Part shown: positions 25,327-34,870 of the stretch, piece by piece
How the letters are laid out: each line of letters opens with the position of its first letter
How positions within the stretch are numbered: the stretch's first letter is position 1
NCBI RefSeq assembly: GCF_014201315.1
Contig: NZ_JACHDY010000003.1
Span: 372,001 to 436,000 of the forward strand
From: Edaphobacter lichenicola
GTDB taxonomy: Bacteria; Acidobacteriota; Terriglobia; Terriglobales; Acidobacteriaceae
Reading direction: 5' to 3'
DNA length: 64,000 nucleotides
Notes under the pieces: generated by a model
Seen by the model: the letters and a program-made list of their open reading frames with translations, nothing else
The model's database searches: none
What the model was told of the DNA's origin: nothing
Position numbers and translations under genes: made by a program

Positions 25327-26367
25327 ATGAGCAAACGCTTTCGGATTCCCGGCCGGCTGGCAACACGTTTACACGAGTTGGGAGTCGGTGCGTCTGCGGT
25401 GCTTCAGAGTGCGGGATTGGCTCCGGGGCTACTCGATCAACCGCGCATCGTCGTAACGACCGAAGAGCTGTTCGCCTTGTGGCGGGGAGTGGGCGTGAAT
25501 AGCCCGAACCCCGCCATTGGCCTCGAACTTGGCACCGAGACCAAGGCGGAACACTTCGATCCGATTGCGCTTGCGGCTCTCTCTACGGCCAGCTTCGGCG
25601 AAGCTATGGAGCAGATGGCCCGCTACAAACAACTCTCGTGTCCTGAGGAGATCATCCACGAGATGGATGACAGCGAGTGGAGCATTCAGTTTCGCTGGCT
25701 GCTCGCCGATAGCGTTGAGCCTGCGGTGCTCACCGATCTCTGTTTTGCGTGGGTGCTGTGCATTGCGCGGCATGGGACTGGGACTCGGATCTCTCCGCTG
25801 CGGCTTGAGCTTGCGCGCCAGCCGACGCATGCAAAGATCTTTGAGCGGCACTTCGGCTGTCCGATTGTGTTTGGCGCTGTTCGTAATGCGATCATCTTCC
25901 GTAGCTCGGATGCGGCTCTGCCGTTTGTGACGAGCAATGCCGAGCTTTTGGCTATGCTTGCACCGCAGTTTGATGAAGAGTTGAAGCAGCATAAGGGCGA
26001 GGAGAGTTTCCCTGAGAGGGTCCGGGCTGCGATCCAGAGAAAGCTTGCTGGGAGACGGCCGAAGATGCAGGAGATCGCGCGCGAACTGCACATCAGCTCG
26101 CGCACGTTGCAGCGACGGTTGCAGGATGCGGGGTATAGCTTTCAGCAGGTTCTTGAGGAGGCTCGGCATCAGCTGGCGCGGCACTATCTTAATAACTCTC
26201 TGCTTGAGCTGAATGAGACTGCTTATCTTCTGGGGTATGAGGACTCGAACTCTTTTGTGCGGGCTTTTCGGATGTGGGAGGGAACTCCTCCTGCGCATTG
26301 GCGGGGGGCGCAGAGGGAGAAGGTCCTGCCGGACGGGCGCCCTGCGCGGGCGGCGGTCACTTCGTGA
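25327..26367 (+). CDS. AraC-family transcriptional regulator (arabinose-binding-like N-domain)
   Basis: A 346-residue regulator. The N-terminal half belongs to the 'AraC_binding_2/Arabinose_bd' type (LATRLHELGVGASAVLQSAG, then VVTTEELFALWRGVG). The C-terminal half is the two-helix-turn-helix AraC domain: EIARELHISSRTLQRRLQDA with GYSFQQVL, then LNETAYLLGYEDSNSFVRAF. It starts 2 bases after the alcohol dehydrogenase gene, suggesting translational coupling. The last 14 codons (VLPDGRPARAAVTS) come from the repeat at 26323-26368 and are not part of the normal AraC fold. The convergent RND gene ends with nearly the same tail. Confidence 0.9.
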   Translation: MSKRFRIPGRLATRLHELGVGASAVLQSAGLAPGLLDQPRIVVTTEELFALWRGVGVNSPNPAIGLELGTETKAEHFDPIALAALSTASFGEAMEQMARYKQLSCPEEIIHEMDDSEWSIQFRWLLADSVEPAVLTDLCFAWVLCIARHGTGTRISPLRLELARQPTHAKIFERHFGCPIVFGAVRNAIIFRSSDAALPFVTSNAELLAMLAPQFDEELKQHKGEESFPERVRAAIQRKLAGRRPKMQEIARELHISSRTLQRRLQDAGYSFQQVLEEARHQLARHYLNNSLLELNETAYLLGYEDSNSFVRAFRMWEGTPPAHWRGAQREKVLPDGRPARAAVTS

Positions 26368-26514
26368 CTTGTGTACCGCTTCGCTTGGTGCTCCCGTTGG
26401 TCGCAGGTTAGATCGTGCCGACCAGCGGGAGGCCCTTTGTTGATGACGGTGACACGACCGGTATACCCGTCACGAAGTGACCGCGCTCCGCGCAGGAGGC
26501 CCGTCCGGCAGGAC
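26323..26514. repeat. Nested inverted repeat (REP/BIME-like) between convergent genes
   Basis: Two 46-base units lie head to head, 26323-26368 and 26469-26514. After reverse complementing one, 41 of 46 bases match. Each unit can form three small hairpins (GTCAC-GAA-GTGAC; CTCC-GCGCA-GGAG or GCCC-GCGCA-GGGC; GTCC-GGCA-GGAC). Differences in the middle hairpin are compensatory. Between the units is another inverted repeat (26391-26403 with 26419-26431, 12 of 13 matching). The left unit supplies the stop and last codons of the AraC gene, the right unit those of the RND gene. Probable roles are mRNA 3'-end stabiliser or bidirectional terminator, and a mobile repeat that inserted at the gene ends. 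Confidence 0.85.
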
Positions 26515-29500
26515 AACTTCGTTGCGGCGGCCTCGCTGGAGACGATGCAGATAGAGATAGATGACAGGGGTGACGTAGAGGGTGAGGGACTGTGAGAGCA
26601 GAAGTCCGCCGACGACTGCGATACCGAGAGGACGACGCGCTTCTCCCCCGATGCCCTGACCCCATGCAATAGGAGCCGCACCCAGCAGTGCCGCCATCGT
26701 GGTCATCATGATGGGACGGAAGCGCTGAAGACAGCCTTGATAGATAGCCTGCTCAGGCGGGAGTGCGTGGTTGCGCTCGGCGTCGAGAGCGAAGTCGACG
26801 ATCATGATGGCGTTCTTTTTGACGATGCCGATGAGCAGGATGATGCCGAGGAAGGAGTAGAGGTTGAGATCCTGGCCAAAGATGAGCAGCGTGAGGAGTG
26901 CGCCGATGGCCGCGGCGGCCAGGCCGGAGAGGATGGTGATGGGGTGGATGAAGCTCTCGTAGAGAACGCCCAGGACGAGATAGATGACCATGACGGCGAT
27001 GATGAGCAGGAGGCCGAGGCCTTTGAGGGAGCTCTGAAACTGCGCGGCTGTGCCCTGGAAGGTGAAGTTCATGCTGGCGGGGAGGCCCATCTGCGTGGCG
27101 GCGCGCAGCACGGCGCGGGTGGCGGCGTCGAGCGAGATGCCGGGCTTGAGATCGAAGTGAAAGGTGACGGCGGGAAACTGGCCGAGGTGATTGACGGTGA
27201 GAGGCGCGACGGTCTGGCTGAGCGTGGTTAGGGCGGAGAGGGGGACGAGGTGATTGGTGGTGGATGCGAGATAGATGCTGCCCATTGCTTGCGGGTCGCG
27301 TTGATACTCGCGGGCGACTTCGAGGATGACGTCGTACTGCTGGGAGGCGACGGTGATGGTGTTGGCGCGGCGATTTCCGTAGGCGTCGTAGAGGGTGTTG
27401 GCGATCTTTTCGGGGTCGATGTTGAGGGACATGGCGAGGTCGCGGCGGATGTCGACGTTGACGCGGGGGGCGCTCATCTGGAGGTCGGTGGAGACGTTGG
27501 TGAGTTCGGGAAGGGAGTCGAGTTTGTCTTTGAGGCGCGGCGCCCAACGGTAGAGCTCGTCTGCGTCAGGGCTTTGGAGGGCGGCGGAGTATTGGGATCG
27601 GGATTCGGTCTGGCCGAGGTCGACGAAGTCCGGCTGGCGGAGGTAGACCTTGAGGCCGGGGATGCGGTCGAGCTTCTTCTGAAGGTCGGCGATGATGGTT
27701 TTGACGTTGGGGCGGTGGCGGTCTCGACGGAGATTGATCCAGAGCCAGCCTTCGTTCTGGGCGTAGATGCCGGAGAGGTTGCTGTCCATCCATGGAATTG
27801 CTGCTAGCGCTTTGTTGACTTGCTCGGCGTTGGAGATCGTCTGGGCGAAGGAGCTGTCCTGCGGGGCTTCGATGTGTCCGGAGATGCCGCCGGTGTCGAC
27901 GGCTGGCATGAAGCTTTTGGGGACGATGGCGAAGAGGATGGCGGTGATGGCTGTCATCGCGATGCTGGCGGCGATGGTGGCGCGGGGGTGACGGAGGACT
28001 CGATCGAGGGAATGGCGGTAGGCGCGCTCGAGTGCGGAGTAGAGGCGCTCGGTGCGGCGATGGAACCAGTTGTCTGCGTGGGTGCGCTCGCTGAGGAAGC
28101 GGCTGGAGAGCATGGGGGTGAGGGTGAGCGCGGAGAGGCCGGAGAGCAGGATGGAGACTGAGATGGTGACGGCGAACTCGCGAAGGAGTCGGCCGAGGAC
28201 TCCGTTGAGGAAGAGGATGGGAAGGAAGACGGCGACGAGGGAGAGGGTCATGGAGAGGATGGTGAAGGCGACTTCGGCGGCTCCGTCGAGCGCGGCGGTG
28301 AGCGGGGATTTGCCCATCTCGCGATGGCGGACGATGTTCTCGAGCATGACGATGGCGTCGTCGACGATGAAGCCTACGGAGAGGGTGATGGCCATCATGG
28401 AGAACATGTCGATGGTGTAGTGGAGAAGGCGCATGGCGATGAAGGAGCCGAGGATGGAGACGGGGATGGTGGCGCTGGCGATGAGGGTGGAGGAGACGGT
28501 GCCGAGGAAGGCGAAGATGACGAAGACGACGAGAACGATGGTGAGGATGAGGGTGTGGTTGACTTCGGAGATAGAGTCGCGGACGATGTCGGCGTCGTCG
28601 GAGACTCGGCCGAAGGTTACGCCGGGAGGTAAGACGCTGCGGAGGTTTTGGACTGCGGCTTTGACTTGATCGGCGACCTCGACGGTGTTTGCGCCGGGCT
28701 GCTTCCGCACTGCGAGGATGACGCCGCGCCGACCGTTGATCCAGAAGGTATGCTTATCGTTGCTGGAGCTGTTGAAGACCTGGGCGACCTGGCTGAGGCG
28801 TAGCGGGACTCCGTTGCGGTAGGCGATGACGAGGTCGGAGAACTGGTCGGCGGTGGTGAGCTGGCTGTTGGCCTGGAGGGAGTAGTCTCTGGCCTCGCCG
28901 TAGAGGGTGCCGGTGGGCAGGCTTGCGCTGTTGGTGGTGAGGGCGGTGCGGAGTTGCTCGAGATCGAGGCCATAGGCGGCGAGGCGTGCGGGGTCGGCTT
29001 GGACGCGGATGGCAGGACGCTCGGGGCCGTAGACCTCGACCTGCGAGACGCCGTTGACCATGGAGATCTGCTTGGAGACGATCTGGGTGGCGTAGCGGGA
29101 GAACTCCTCGAAGGACATGGTCTGGGAGTGCATCTCGAGCCAGATGATGGGGTCGTCGGCGGGGTTGACTTTGGAGTAGGAGGGTGGTTCGGGCATGCCG
29201 GGAGGGAGGCTGCCGGTGGCGCGGGAGATGGCGGCCTGAACGTCCTGCGCGGCTGCGTCGACGCTGCGGTTGAGGGCGAATTGCAGGGTGATGTCGGTGT
29301 CGCCGACGGAGCTGGAGGAGGTCATGTTTTCGATGCCGGGGATGCGCGAGAACTCACTCTCGAGTGGGGTGGCGACGGTCGAGGCCATGGAGTCGGGGTT
29401 GGCGCCGGGGATCGAGGCGGAGACGTGGATGGTGGGGTACTCGACCTCGGGCAGGTTGCTGACGGGAAGGGAGAGGTAGCTGAGCAAGCCGAAGCCTGCG

Positions 29501-29562
29501 ATGGCGGAGATGAGCAGCGTTGTGGTGATGGCGCGACGGATGAAGAACTCGGTAAAGCGCAT
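26470..29562 (-). CDS. RND efflux transporter, inner-membrane pump (AcrB/MdtB family)
   Basis: A 1030-residue pump of normal length. It starts MRFTEFFIRRAITTTLLISA, the first membrane helix of the hydrophobe/amphiphile efflux-1 family. Twelve membrane segments flank two large periplasmic loops. In TM4 the proton-relay pair is visible in SVGFIVDDAIVMLENIVRH. Other family words include FMPAVDTGGISG, FQGTAAQFQSSLKGLGLLL and GIVKKNAIMIVDFAL. It uses proton force to expel drugs or toxic compounds across both membranes together with the adaptor encoded 27 bases upstream and an outer-membrane channel that is not in this window. The final residues (VLPDGPPARSAVTS) come from the repeat at 26469-26514. 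Confidence 0.95.
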   Translation of the reverse strand: MRFTEFFIRRAITTTLLISAIAGFGLLSYLSLPVSNLPEVEYPTIHVSASIPGANPDSMASTVATPLESEFSRIPGIENMTSSSSVGDTDITLQFALNRSVDAAAQDVQAAISRATGSLPPGMPEPPSYSKVNPADDPIIWLEMHSQTMSFEEFSRYATQIVSKQISMVNGVSQVEVYGPERPAIRVQADPARLAAYGLDLEQLRTALTTNSASLPTGTLYGEARDYSLQANSQLTTADQFSDLVIAYRNGVPLRLSQVAQVFNSSSNDKHTFWINGRRGVILAVRKQPGANTVEVADQVKAAVQNLRSVLPPGVTFGRVSDDADIVRDSISEVNHTLILTIVLVVFVIFAFLGTVSSTLIASATIPVSILGSFIAMRLLHYTIDMFSMMAITLSVGFIVDDAIVMLENIVRHREMGKSPLTAALDGAAEVAFTILSMTLSLVAVFLPILFLNGVLGRLLREFAVTISVSILLSGLSALTLTPMLSSRFLSERTHADNWFHRRTERLYSALERAYRHSLDRVLRHPRATIAASIAMTAITAILFAIVPKSFMPAVDTGGISGHIEAPQDSSFAQTISNAEQVNKALAAIPWMDSNLSGIYAQNEGWLWINLRRDRHRPNVKTIIADLQKKLDRIPGLKVYLRQPDFVDLGQTESRSQYSAALQSPDADELYRWAPRLKDKLDSLPELTNVSTDLQMSAPRVNVDIRRDLAMSLNIDPEKIANTLYDAYGNRRANTITVASQQYDVILEVAREYQRDPQAMGSIYLASTTNHLVPLSALTTLSQTVAPLTVNHLGQFPAVTFHFDLKPGISLDAATRAVLRAATQMGLPASMNFTFQGTAAQFQSSLKGLGLLLIIAVMVIYLVLGVLYESFIHPITILSGLAAAAIGALLTLLIFGQDLNLYSFLGIILLIGIVKKNAIMIVDFALDAERNHALPPEQAIYQGCLQRFRPIMMTTMAALLGAAPIAWGQGIGGEARRPLGIAVVGGLLLSQSLTLYVTPVIYLYLHRLQRGRRNEVVLPDGPPARSAVTS

Positions 29563-29589
29563 GGAGGGAACCTCGTCGGCAGATGTGGC

Positions 29590-30855
29590 TCAGGGTGCGC
29601 CGTTGCGCACGGTGTTGTTGGTGAGGGAATCATGCGGGGACGAGCTGGAGGGTACGTCGATGGGAGAGACCCTCGCGCCGGGGGTGAGGCGCAGCTGGCC
29701 TTCGGTGACGATCATGTCTCCAGGGCGGAGGCCGCTGCCTAGAACTGCAACTTCGCTGGCTGCCTGCGGGGAGGGTGGGGGCCGATACGTACGCAGCACG
29801 GTGACGGGGACCATGGTTGCGACGCTTGCTTGAATGCGCCACGCGTACTTTCCCTCGAGGCCCTGCTGGATGGCGGACTGCGGAACGACGAGCTGGTTGG
29901 CGTCAACCCGCAGACGGAGGCGGACGTTGACGAACTCGCCGGGCCAGAGTGCTCCGTCGGTGTTGGGGAATGTGGCCTTGAGCCGGATGGTGCCGGTAGC
30001 GGGATCGACGGTGTTGTCGATGAAGTCGAGACGGCCTTTGCCTAGAGGTACGTCACCAGGGCCGGCCTCGACTTCGAGGGGGCCGAGGGAGCTGAGGCGC
30101 TGTACTTCGGCGAGGGCTTGCTCTGGAACGCCGAAGGTGACGCGGATGGGCGCGAGCTGAAGGAGGGTGACGAGCGTTGTGTCGTTTTCGCGAATCACGT
30201 TGCCGGCTTTGACCATGGCGGCACCGGCACGGCCTGCGATGGGAGCGACGACCTGGGCGAAGCTGAGCTGCAGTTGTGTCTGGGCGAGGCGAGCGCGGTC
30301 GGCGTTGATGGCCCCGGCGGCGGCGGCGATTGCGGACTTGTCGGCCTGGAGGCTGGCGCGCGTGGTGTCGCTTGCGGTGACGGCTTGCTTAACACTCTGG
30401 CCGGAGAGGACGCCGAGCTCGCCTAACTTGACGGCGGTGTCCGCCTCGGACTGGCTCTGCTTCTGCGAGGCCGCATCTCGCGCGGCGATGGCGGTCGCTT
30501 GTTGCTCCATTGCGATGTCACGAGAGAGCTCGGCTTGCTGTTGTGCCTGCTGGCGGCTTAACGTGTCGCGGTCGATGGTGAAGAGTAGCTGGCCCTTGGT
30601 AACGTTTTGTCCTTCTGTGAAGGCGACCTCTTTGATCTGCCCGGCTACGCGCGGCTTGACCTCGACACTCTCGACGGCCTCGACGTTGCCAACTGCTGCG
30701 ATCTCGAGCGGCACATCCTGCGATACGGCACGGGCGATGTGAACGGGGACGCCCTCGGGAGGAGAGGTATTGGCATGGGCCACGACACGGGAGCAGGACG
30801 CGAGGGGAATGCAGATTAATGTGCAGAGAAGCGCGAGGGTTTTGTTCGCCTGCAT
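29590..30855 (-). CDS. RND efflux periplasmic adaptor (membrane fusion lipoprotein)
   Basis: A 421-residue HlyD/AcrA-type adaptor. The N-terminus has a lipobox (CIPLASC, so Cys near residue 22), pointing to an inner-membrane-anchored lipoprotein. A barrel-sandwich/lipoyl motif (VKPRVAGQIKEVAFTEGQNV, TKGQLLFTIDRD) is split by a long helical hairpin (SRQQAQQQAELSRDIAMEQQ and onward). The second lipoyl half follows (APIAGRAGAAMVKAGNVIRE) and then the beta-barrel and membrane-proximal domains. It bridges the pump encoded next on the same strand to an outer-membrane channel. No local repressor gene is seen. Confidence 0.93.
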   Translation of the reverse strand: MQANKTLALLCTLICIPLASCSRVVAHANTSPPEGVPVHIARAVSQDVPLEIAAVGNVEAVESVEVKPRVAGQIKEVAFTEGQNVTKGQLLFTIDRDTLSRQQAQQQAELSRDIAMEQQATAIAARDAASQKQSQSEADTAVKLGELGVLSGQSVKQAVTASDTTRASLQADKSAIAAAAGAINADRARLAQTQLQLSFAQVVAPIAGRAGAAMVKAGNVIRENDTTLVTLLQLAPIRVTFGVPEQALAEVQRLSSLGPLEVEAGPGDVPLGKGRLDFIDNTVDPATGTIRLKATFPNTDGALWPGEFVNVRLRLRVDANQLVVPQSAIQQGLEGKYAWRIQASVATMVPVTVLRTYRPPPSPQAASEVAVLGSGLRPGDMIVTEGQLRLTPGARVSPIDVPSSSSPHDSLTNNTVRNGAP

Positions 30856-31234
30856 AGCGGTAGTACCTCAGTGTCAGGATGAGCCTCGGGGGCGGCGCCT
30901 GAAAACCGATATGCAGCCGGATACGCTAAAGCTGCAGGGAGGATGGCAGGACGCGCGGTGGAGTATGTCGCTGCTGGCTTCGCTGGCTTTGAGATAGATG
31001 CGGGGGAGAGCTTCAGGTATTGGGATAGTGAGTCAGTTTGATGTGAACGACTCAACTTGCCGAAGAGCCGATTTTCCGGGCACCTCTAGCGAAAGGGCCT
31101 TTTCATTCTTGTCCAGCATGCGGATGATGATTCGACTTGGCGAAATGGAATCGAACGAGGGCGTGGAGATGCCTTGGAATGCCGGAAATATTCTCAGGAT
31201 CAACTCGACTCAGGTCCAACGCTACGAACGATAT
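30856..31234. other. Intergenic stretch, efflux promoter region
   Basis: About 380 bases between the adaptor and the acyltransferase, which are both on the minus strand. No gene is supported. The promoter of the efflux operon should lie in the first 150 bases; I see no clear palindrome to suggest a local repressor. Confidence 0.4.
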
Positions 31235-32356
31235 TTACGATTGATTTGGGAGTGGCACATGAAGATCCTCTGCATCGGCATGGCGTTGCAGTATTGGCTG
31301 TTCCACCCACTTCCACGACAAAGCAGCGTAGCAAAGCGTCACCGCAAGGGCCACGGCTGCGGAGGCCAAAGAGTGACGGGTAAACTGTCGTATAAACACG
31401 AGTGCGGCGAGATGAATTAGATAGACGGAATAGCTGATACGTCCGAGATACACCATTGGTCTGGTTCGTAGAAAGTTAACGCAACGACCGCTCAATATCC
31501 AGATAAACCCAGCTGCGTAGCCCACGAGGATGAGTTCGTACAGCCAGACATTAACTAATGCTGTGTCTGCGCCAGGTTGGAACCAGGGATGCATGGAGAG
31601 CATGCACAGCGCAAACACTATTATTGCGGCCAACCATGATCCTTTTATTCCCCATCGAAATATGGCTGCCGGGTAGTGACGCCAAACCATTGCGATCAAT
31701 GCACCTGCAGCCAGGAGATCCATTCGAAAAGGCAACGCAGTATAGATTAGCCAATGACGCGTGAAATAGGCGGTTGCAAACCAGCGAAGCAGCGGCGCGG
31801 CAAGAATCAGCACCCCTGACAGCCATGCGAGCGCCCTCTCACTCAGCAGATAAACCAGAATAGGCCATATAAGGTAGAACTGCTCTTCCACTGCGAGCGA
31901 CCATAGAACCCCATGCCCGTAAGGCACCGGTGGCGCAAAGGCAGGCATGTTCATCAAGAAGAAGTACAAGTACCAGCGGTGCGTCCAGGCCCATCCAAAC
32001 AACACGGACGTAACGATAAGAAACAAGATGTAGGGCGGAAGGATTCTTTGCGCTCTCCGCTTATAGAAAGCGACGATGTACGTGCGCCAGGTATTTTGAC
32101 TACGCAAGTCCAGTAGAACCCCCGTGATCAAAAAACCGGAGAGAATGAAGAACAGATCAACCCCACTCCACAGCAACTGCGAGCGAACTGCGTGACTCAT
32201 GAATACCATCAGTACAGCAATGGCTCTGAGCCCATCCAGTTGCGTGATGCGCTTACCGTCTGGCATTTTGCCAGAAGCGGATTGGGTCACTTGCATTCTT
32301 GTCATTCTTCGTTGGTCTTCGTGAGCATATCGCTCTTCAACGGCCCATTTTGCCAT
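31235..32356 (-). CDS. Acyltransferase family 3 membrane protein (OafA/YrhL-like)
   Basis: A protein of up to 373 residues with about ten membrane segments and the signature of membrane O-acyltransferases: LDGLRAIAVLMVFMSH near the N-terminus (the catalytic His motif), FFILSGFLITGVLL, and RAQRILPPYILFL with the conserved Arg. These enzymes acylate sugars of lipopolysaccharide, capsule or other envelope glycans. The exact start is uncertain: ATGs at 32356, 32302 and 32293 precede the conserved region, and none has a strong ribosome-binding site. The gene stands alone. Confidence 0.88.
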   Translation of the reverse strand: MAKWAVEERYAHEDQRRMTRMQVTQSASGKMPDGKRITQLDGLRAIAVLMVFMSHAVRSQLLWSGVDLFFILSGFLITGVLLDLRSQNTWRTYIVAFYKRRAQRILPPYILFLIVTSVLFGWAWTHRWYLYFFLMNMPAFAPPVPYGHGVLWSLAVEEQFYLIWPILVYLLSERALAWLSGVLILAAPLLRWFATAYFTRHWLIYTALPFRMDLLAAGALIAMVWRHYPAAIFRWGIKGSWLAAIIVFALCMLSMHPWFQPGADTALVNVWLYELILVGYAAGFIWILSGRCVNFLRTRPMVYLGRISYSVYLIHLAALVFIRQFTRHSLASAAVALAVTLCYAALSWKWVEQPILQRHADAEDLHVPLPNQS

Positions 32357-32870
32357 CCTAGTGCGGATGTTGCGAAATTAAGCCAGCTTGCTGAATCTCT
32401 CTGCACCGGGCTTTCGAAGTATGAATGCTATAGCCAAATCTATCGCGTGAATACGGGTTCAATTGTCATGGATTTGTCATCGCAGTATCACTGAGCGAGC
32501 GATTCTGAGTTCGATCAGCCAAGGGGCATGGGAGACTCGTCGGCGATCCTCCGCCAATGAACCCCTCGCGAATGCCAGGTCCAGTCCAATTCGCTTCTTT
32601 GGGGGCGATAGTGTCATTCACGCAAAACGGAGTTTTCGGCAACTTCGTTTGTTCCGGACTCGAAACTGTCTCACTACCGGCATTTGCCTCGTGCTGGAGA
32701 GGGGAGCGAGATGTAACATGGTTGCCTGCAAGAATGAGGGCTTTGGCTGCAAAGATGTTGGAGCCGCGGGGGAGACGATAGATCCTGATTCTTGCACGCT
32801 CTCGCTTAGGGAAGTGCGGCGTAGATTTGACGTGGAAAGAACCTTTCAGGATTAGAGAAAGGATGTGCGC
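32357..32870. other. Intergenic stretch, no gene supported
   Basis: About 510 bases between the acyltransferase and the histidine kinase, whose genes diverge here. Several overlapping open frames exist but none shows a family, a start with a ribosome-binding site, or consistent codon use. Confidence 0.4.
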
Positions 32871-34007
32871 ATGAACACTCTCACCACTTCTCCGGAGTAC
32901 CGGCAGGCTCCAGCGATCTTGCAGGAGAAGACAGCCGAGGAAGGCGCTGCACCTGCAAGCAGGCATCTCAACGGCTACCTGTTGATCCTGTCGCTGGCGG
33001 CAGTACTGGCGCTCGCTACTGCAGCGGAGTGTGGGTCGGTGATGCATCCGGCCTCGCTGGTTTATGGCGCAGTTCTGTGGGGTTGGTGGGGAACGATTGC
33101 GTGCGTACTGTGGAAGCTGGCGCCGCGCTTACCGATTGTCTCCAGCCTTTCCGTGAAGACGATTGTGCTGCACGCGGTTGCGGGATCGATGCTTGCGCTG
33201 GTTCATCTGCTGATGCTGTGGGGTATCGGTTTTCCGCTCGGCTGGGGTCCGGGGGAAGAACGCCTGATGTGGGGGGTCCTGTTCAACGTCAACCGGTTCG
33301 GCATCGAGCTCCTGCTCTATGGGTTCATTATCGGGGTTACGGGAATCGTTCAATACAAGTTGCGGGCGCAGGACGATGCGATGCGATCGCTCGAGCTTCA
33401 GAAGCAGCTCTCTTCGGCTCACCTGCGTGCGCTGCAGATGCAGCTTGAGCCTCACTTTCTCTTCAACACGCTGAACGCAATTACGACGCTGGTGGAGCTT
33501 GGGAGACAGCGGGAGGCGGTGGAGATGCTGTCTCATCTGAATGCGATTCTGAAGAGCACGTTGAAGCGGACGACACCGGAGAAGGTTCCGCTCTCGCAGG
33601 AGCTGGAGATGATCGATAACTATCTGGCGATCGAGCAGATTCGATTCGCGGATCGGCTGAAGGTCGAGATCAAGGTCGATCCTGGGGCGCTGGACAGCCT
33701 GGTGCCGTGTTTTTTGCTTCAGCCAATTGTTGAGAACGCGATTCGGCATGGGATTGCGCATTGTGTGAGTGAGGGCGTGGTGGAGGCCTCTGCGCGACGC
33801 GACGGTGGGAGTCTGCATCTGAAGGTGCGCGATACGGGAGCCGAAGCCGGTACGCAGACGCAGGAGGGACACGGGATTGGGCTGAAGAATACGCGGGAGC
33901 GATTGCTGCACTTTTACCAGAACGAATTTGCGATGAGGGCACAGCCGCTGGAGGATGGCGGCTTCGAGGTTGCGATCACCATTCCCTACGAGCCGCAAGC
34001 CCTATGA
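32871..34007 (+). CDS. LytS/YehU-type sensor histidine kinase
   Basis: A 378-residue membrane kinase. Residues 33-165 hold four hydrophobic segments. The His_kinase domain follows with QLEPHFLFNTLNAITTLVEL, where His195 is the phosphorylation site typical of the LytS group. A HATPase domain then has LQPIVENAIRHGIAH (N-box) and GHGIGLKNTRERL (G box). The response-regulator gene overlaps by 4 bases (ATGA). A GTG at 32865 is possible, but the ATG at 32871 has AAGGA at the better distance. The signal sensed is unknown. Confidence 0.93.
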   Translation: MNTLTTSPEYRQAPAILQEKTAEEGAAPASRHLNGYLLILSLAAVLALATAAECGSVMHPASLVYGAVLWGWWGTIACVLWKLAPRLPIVSSLSVKTIVLHAVAGSMLALVHLLMLWGIGFPLGWGPGEERLMWGVLFNVNRFGIELLLYGFIIGVTGIVQYKLRAQDDAMRSLELQKQLSSAHLRALQMQLEPHFLFNTLNAITTLVELGRQREAVEMLSHLNAILKSTLKRTTPEKVPLSQELEMIDNYLAIEQIRFADRLKVEIKVDPGALDSLVPCFLLQPIVENAIRHGIAHCVSEGVVEASARRDGGSLHLKVRDTGAEAGTQTQEGHGIGLKNTRERLLHFYQNEFAMRAQPLEDGGFEVAITIPYEPQAL

Positions 34008-34780
34008 AGCTGAAGACGCTGATTGCCGATGACGAACCACTGGCGCGGGAACGCCTGCGTTTTCTGCTTGCCGGGGATGATGAGGTGGAGGTTGTAGGCG
34101 AGTGCAGGAACGGCAGTGAGGTGTTGGCTTCGCTGAAGGCGCTGCGGGTCGACGTTTTGTTTCTGGATATTCAGATGCCAGGCAGGGGAGGGTTTGAGGT
34201 GATCGAGCAGGTGGGCGCGGCGCAGATGCCGGTGACGGTATTTGTAACCGCTCATGATCAGTATGCGCTGCGCGCGTTTGGGGTGCATGCGCTTGATTAC
34301 CTGACGAAGCCTGTGGAACCGGAGCGGCTGAAGGCTGCGCTGGCTCAGGTGAAGAAGCGTATTGTTTCGAATACAGCGTTGTTGAACCAGGAGCGGTTGA
34401 AGCAGGTTCTGGCTGAACTGGAGACGGGAGACGCTGGTACGAAGGAGTATCCGAAGAGGCTGCTGGTGCCGAATGGGGCGAAGGATACGGTGGTGAATGT
34501 TCAGGAGATCGAGTGGATTGAGGCGCAGGATTACTACTCGTGCCTGCATGTGGGGGCGAAGAGTTTTATGCTGCGGGAGACGGTGAAGCAACTGGCTAAC
34601 ATGCTTGACCCGAATCGCTTCGTGCGAATTCACCGGTCTACGATTGTGAACATGGACTATGTGCGCGAGGTGGCGCGGGAGGGGCGTGGTGAGGGGGCGG
34701 TGATTCTGACGCGGGGGCAAAGGCTGAAGATGAGCAAGACTGGCTGGCAGAATCTGGTGGTGGCGAGCCGCAGGCTTTGA
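34004..34780 (+). CDS. LytTR-family response regulator
   Basis: A 258-residue regulator. The receiver domain (1-120) has acidic pocket DDE (9-11), phospho-acceptor Asp55 in FLDIQMPG, and the conserved Thr (VTAHD) and Lys (YLTKPVEPERL). The LytTR DNA-binding domain occupies the last 100 residues: IEWIEAQDYYSCLHVGAKSF, RETVKQLANML and FVRIHRSTIVNMDYVREV. The ATG overlaps the stop of the kinase gene, showing translational coupling. LytTR proteins bind pairs of short direct repeats; I could not identify these nearby. The target genes are unknown. Confidence 0.95.
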   Translation: MKLKTLIADDEPLARERLRFLLAGDDEVEVVGECRNGSEVLASLKALRVDVLFLDIQMPGRGGFEVIEQVGAAQMPVTVFVTAHDQYALRAFGVHALDYLTKPVEPERLKAALAQVKKRIVSNTALLNQERLKQVLAELETGDAGTKEYPKRLLVPNGAKDTVVNVQEIEWIEAQDYYSCLHVGAKSFMLRETVKQLANMLDPNRFVRIHRSTIVNMDYVREVAREGRGEGAVILTRGQRLKMSKTGWQNLVVASRRL

Positions 34781-34870
34781 ATCTGGGCGTGGGCGGTGCT
34801 GTCAGGCGGAGCTATCAGATGCGGCTCAGCGCGGGTGGTCTGGCGGGCGTCGGCGCACTACACTAGAAGG

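Noticed and set aside
26242..26254. Words like GGACTCGAAC in the AraC gene as a tRNA-Asn attachment repeat
   Set aside because: The match is only about ten bases and lies in the coding sequence of a conserved domain; it is a chance T-arm-like word.
25429..26298. Minus-strand frame of 289 codons opposite AraC
   Set aside because: Arg/Leu/Pro-rich antisense of a clear AraC gene, no start context and no family.
28954..29742. Plus-strand Gly-rich frame across the RND pump and adaptor
   Set aside because: Antisense of two well-supported genes. The Gly/Asp/Val composition mirrors the opposite strand.
32466..33047. Minus-strand frame in the gap before the LytS-type kinase
   Set aside because: No family, weak start, and half of it overlaps the kinase gene antisense.
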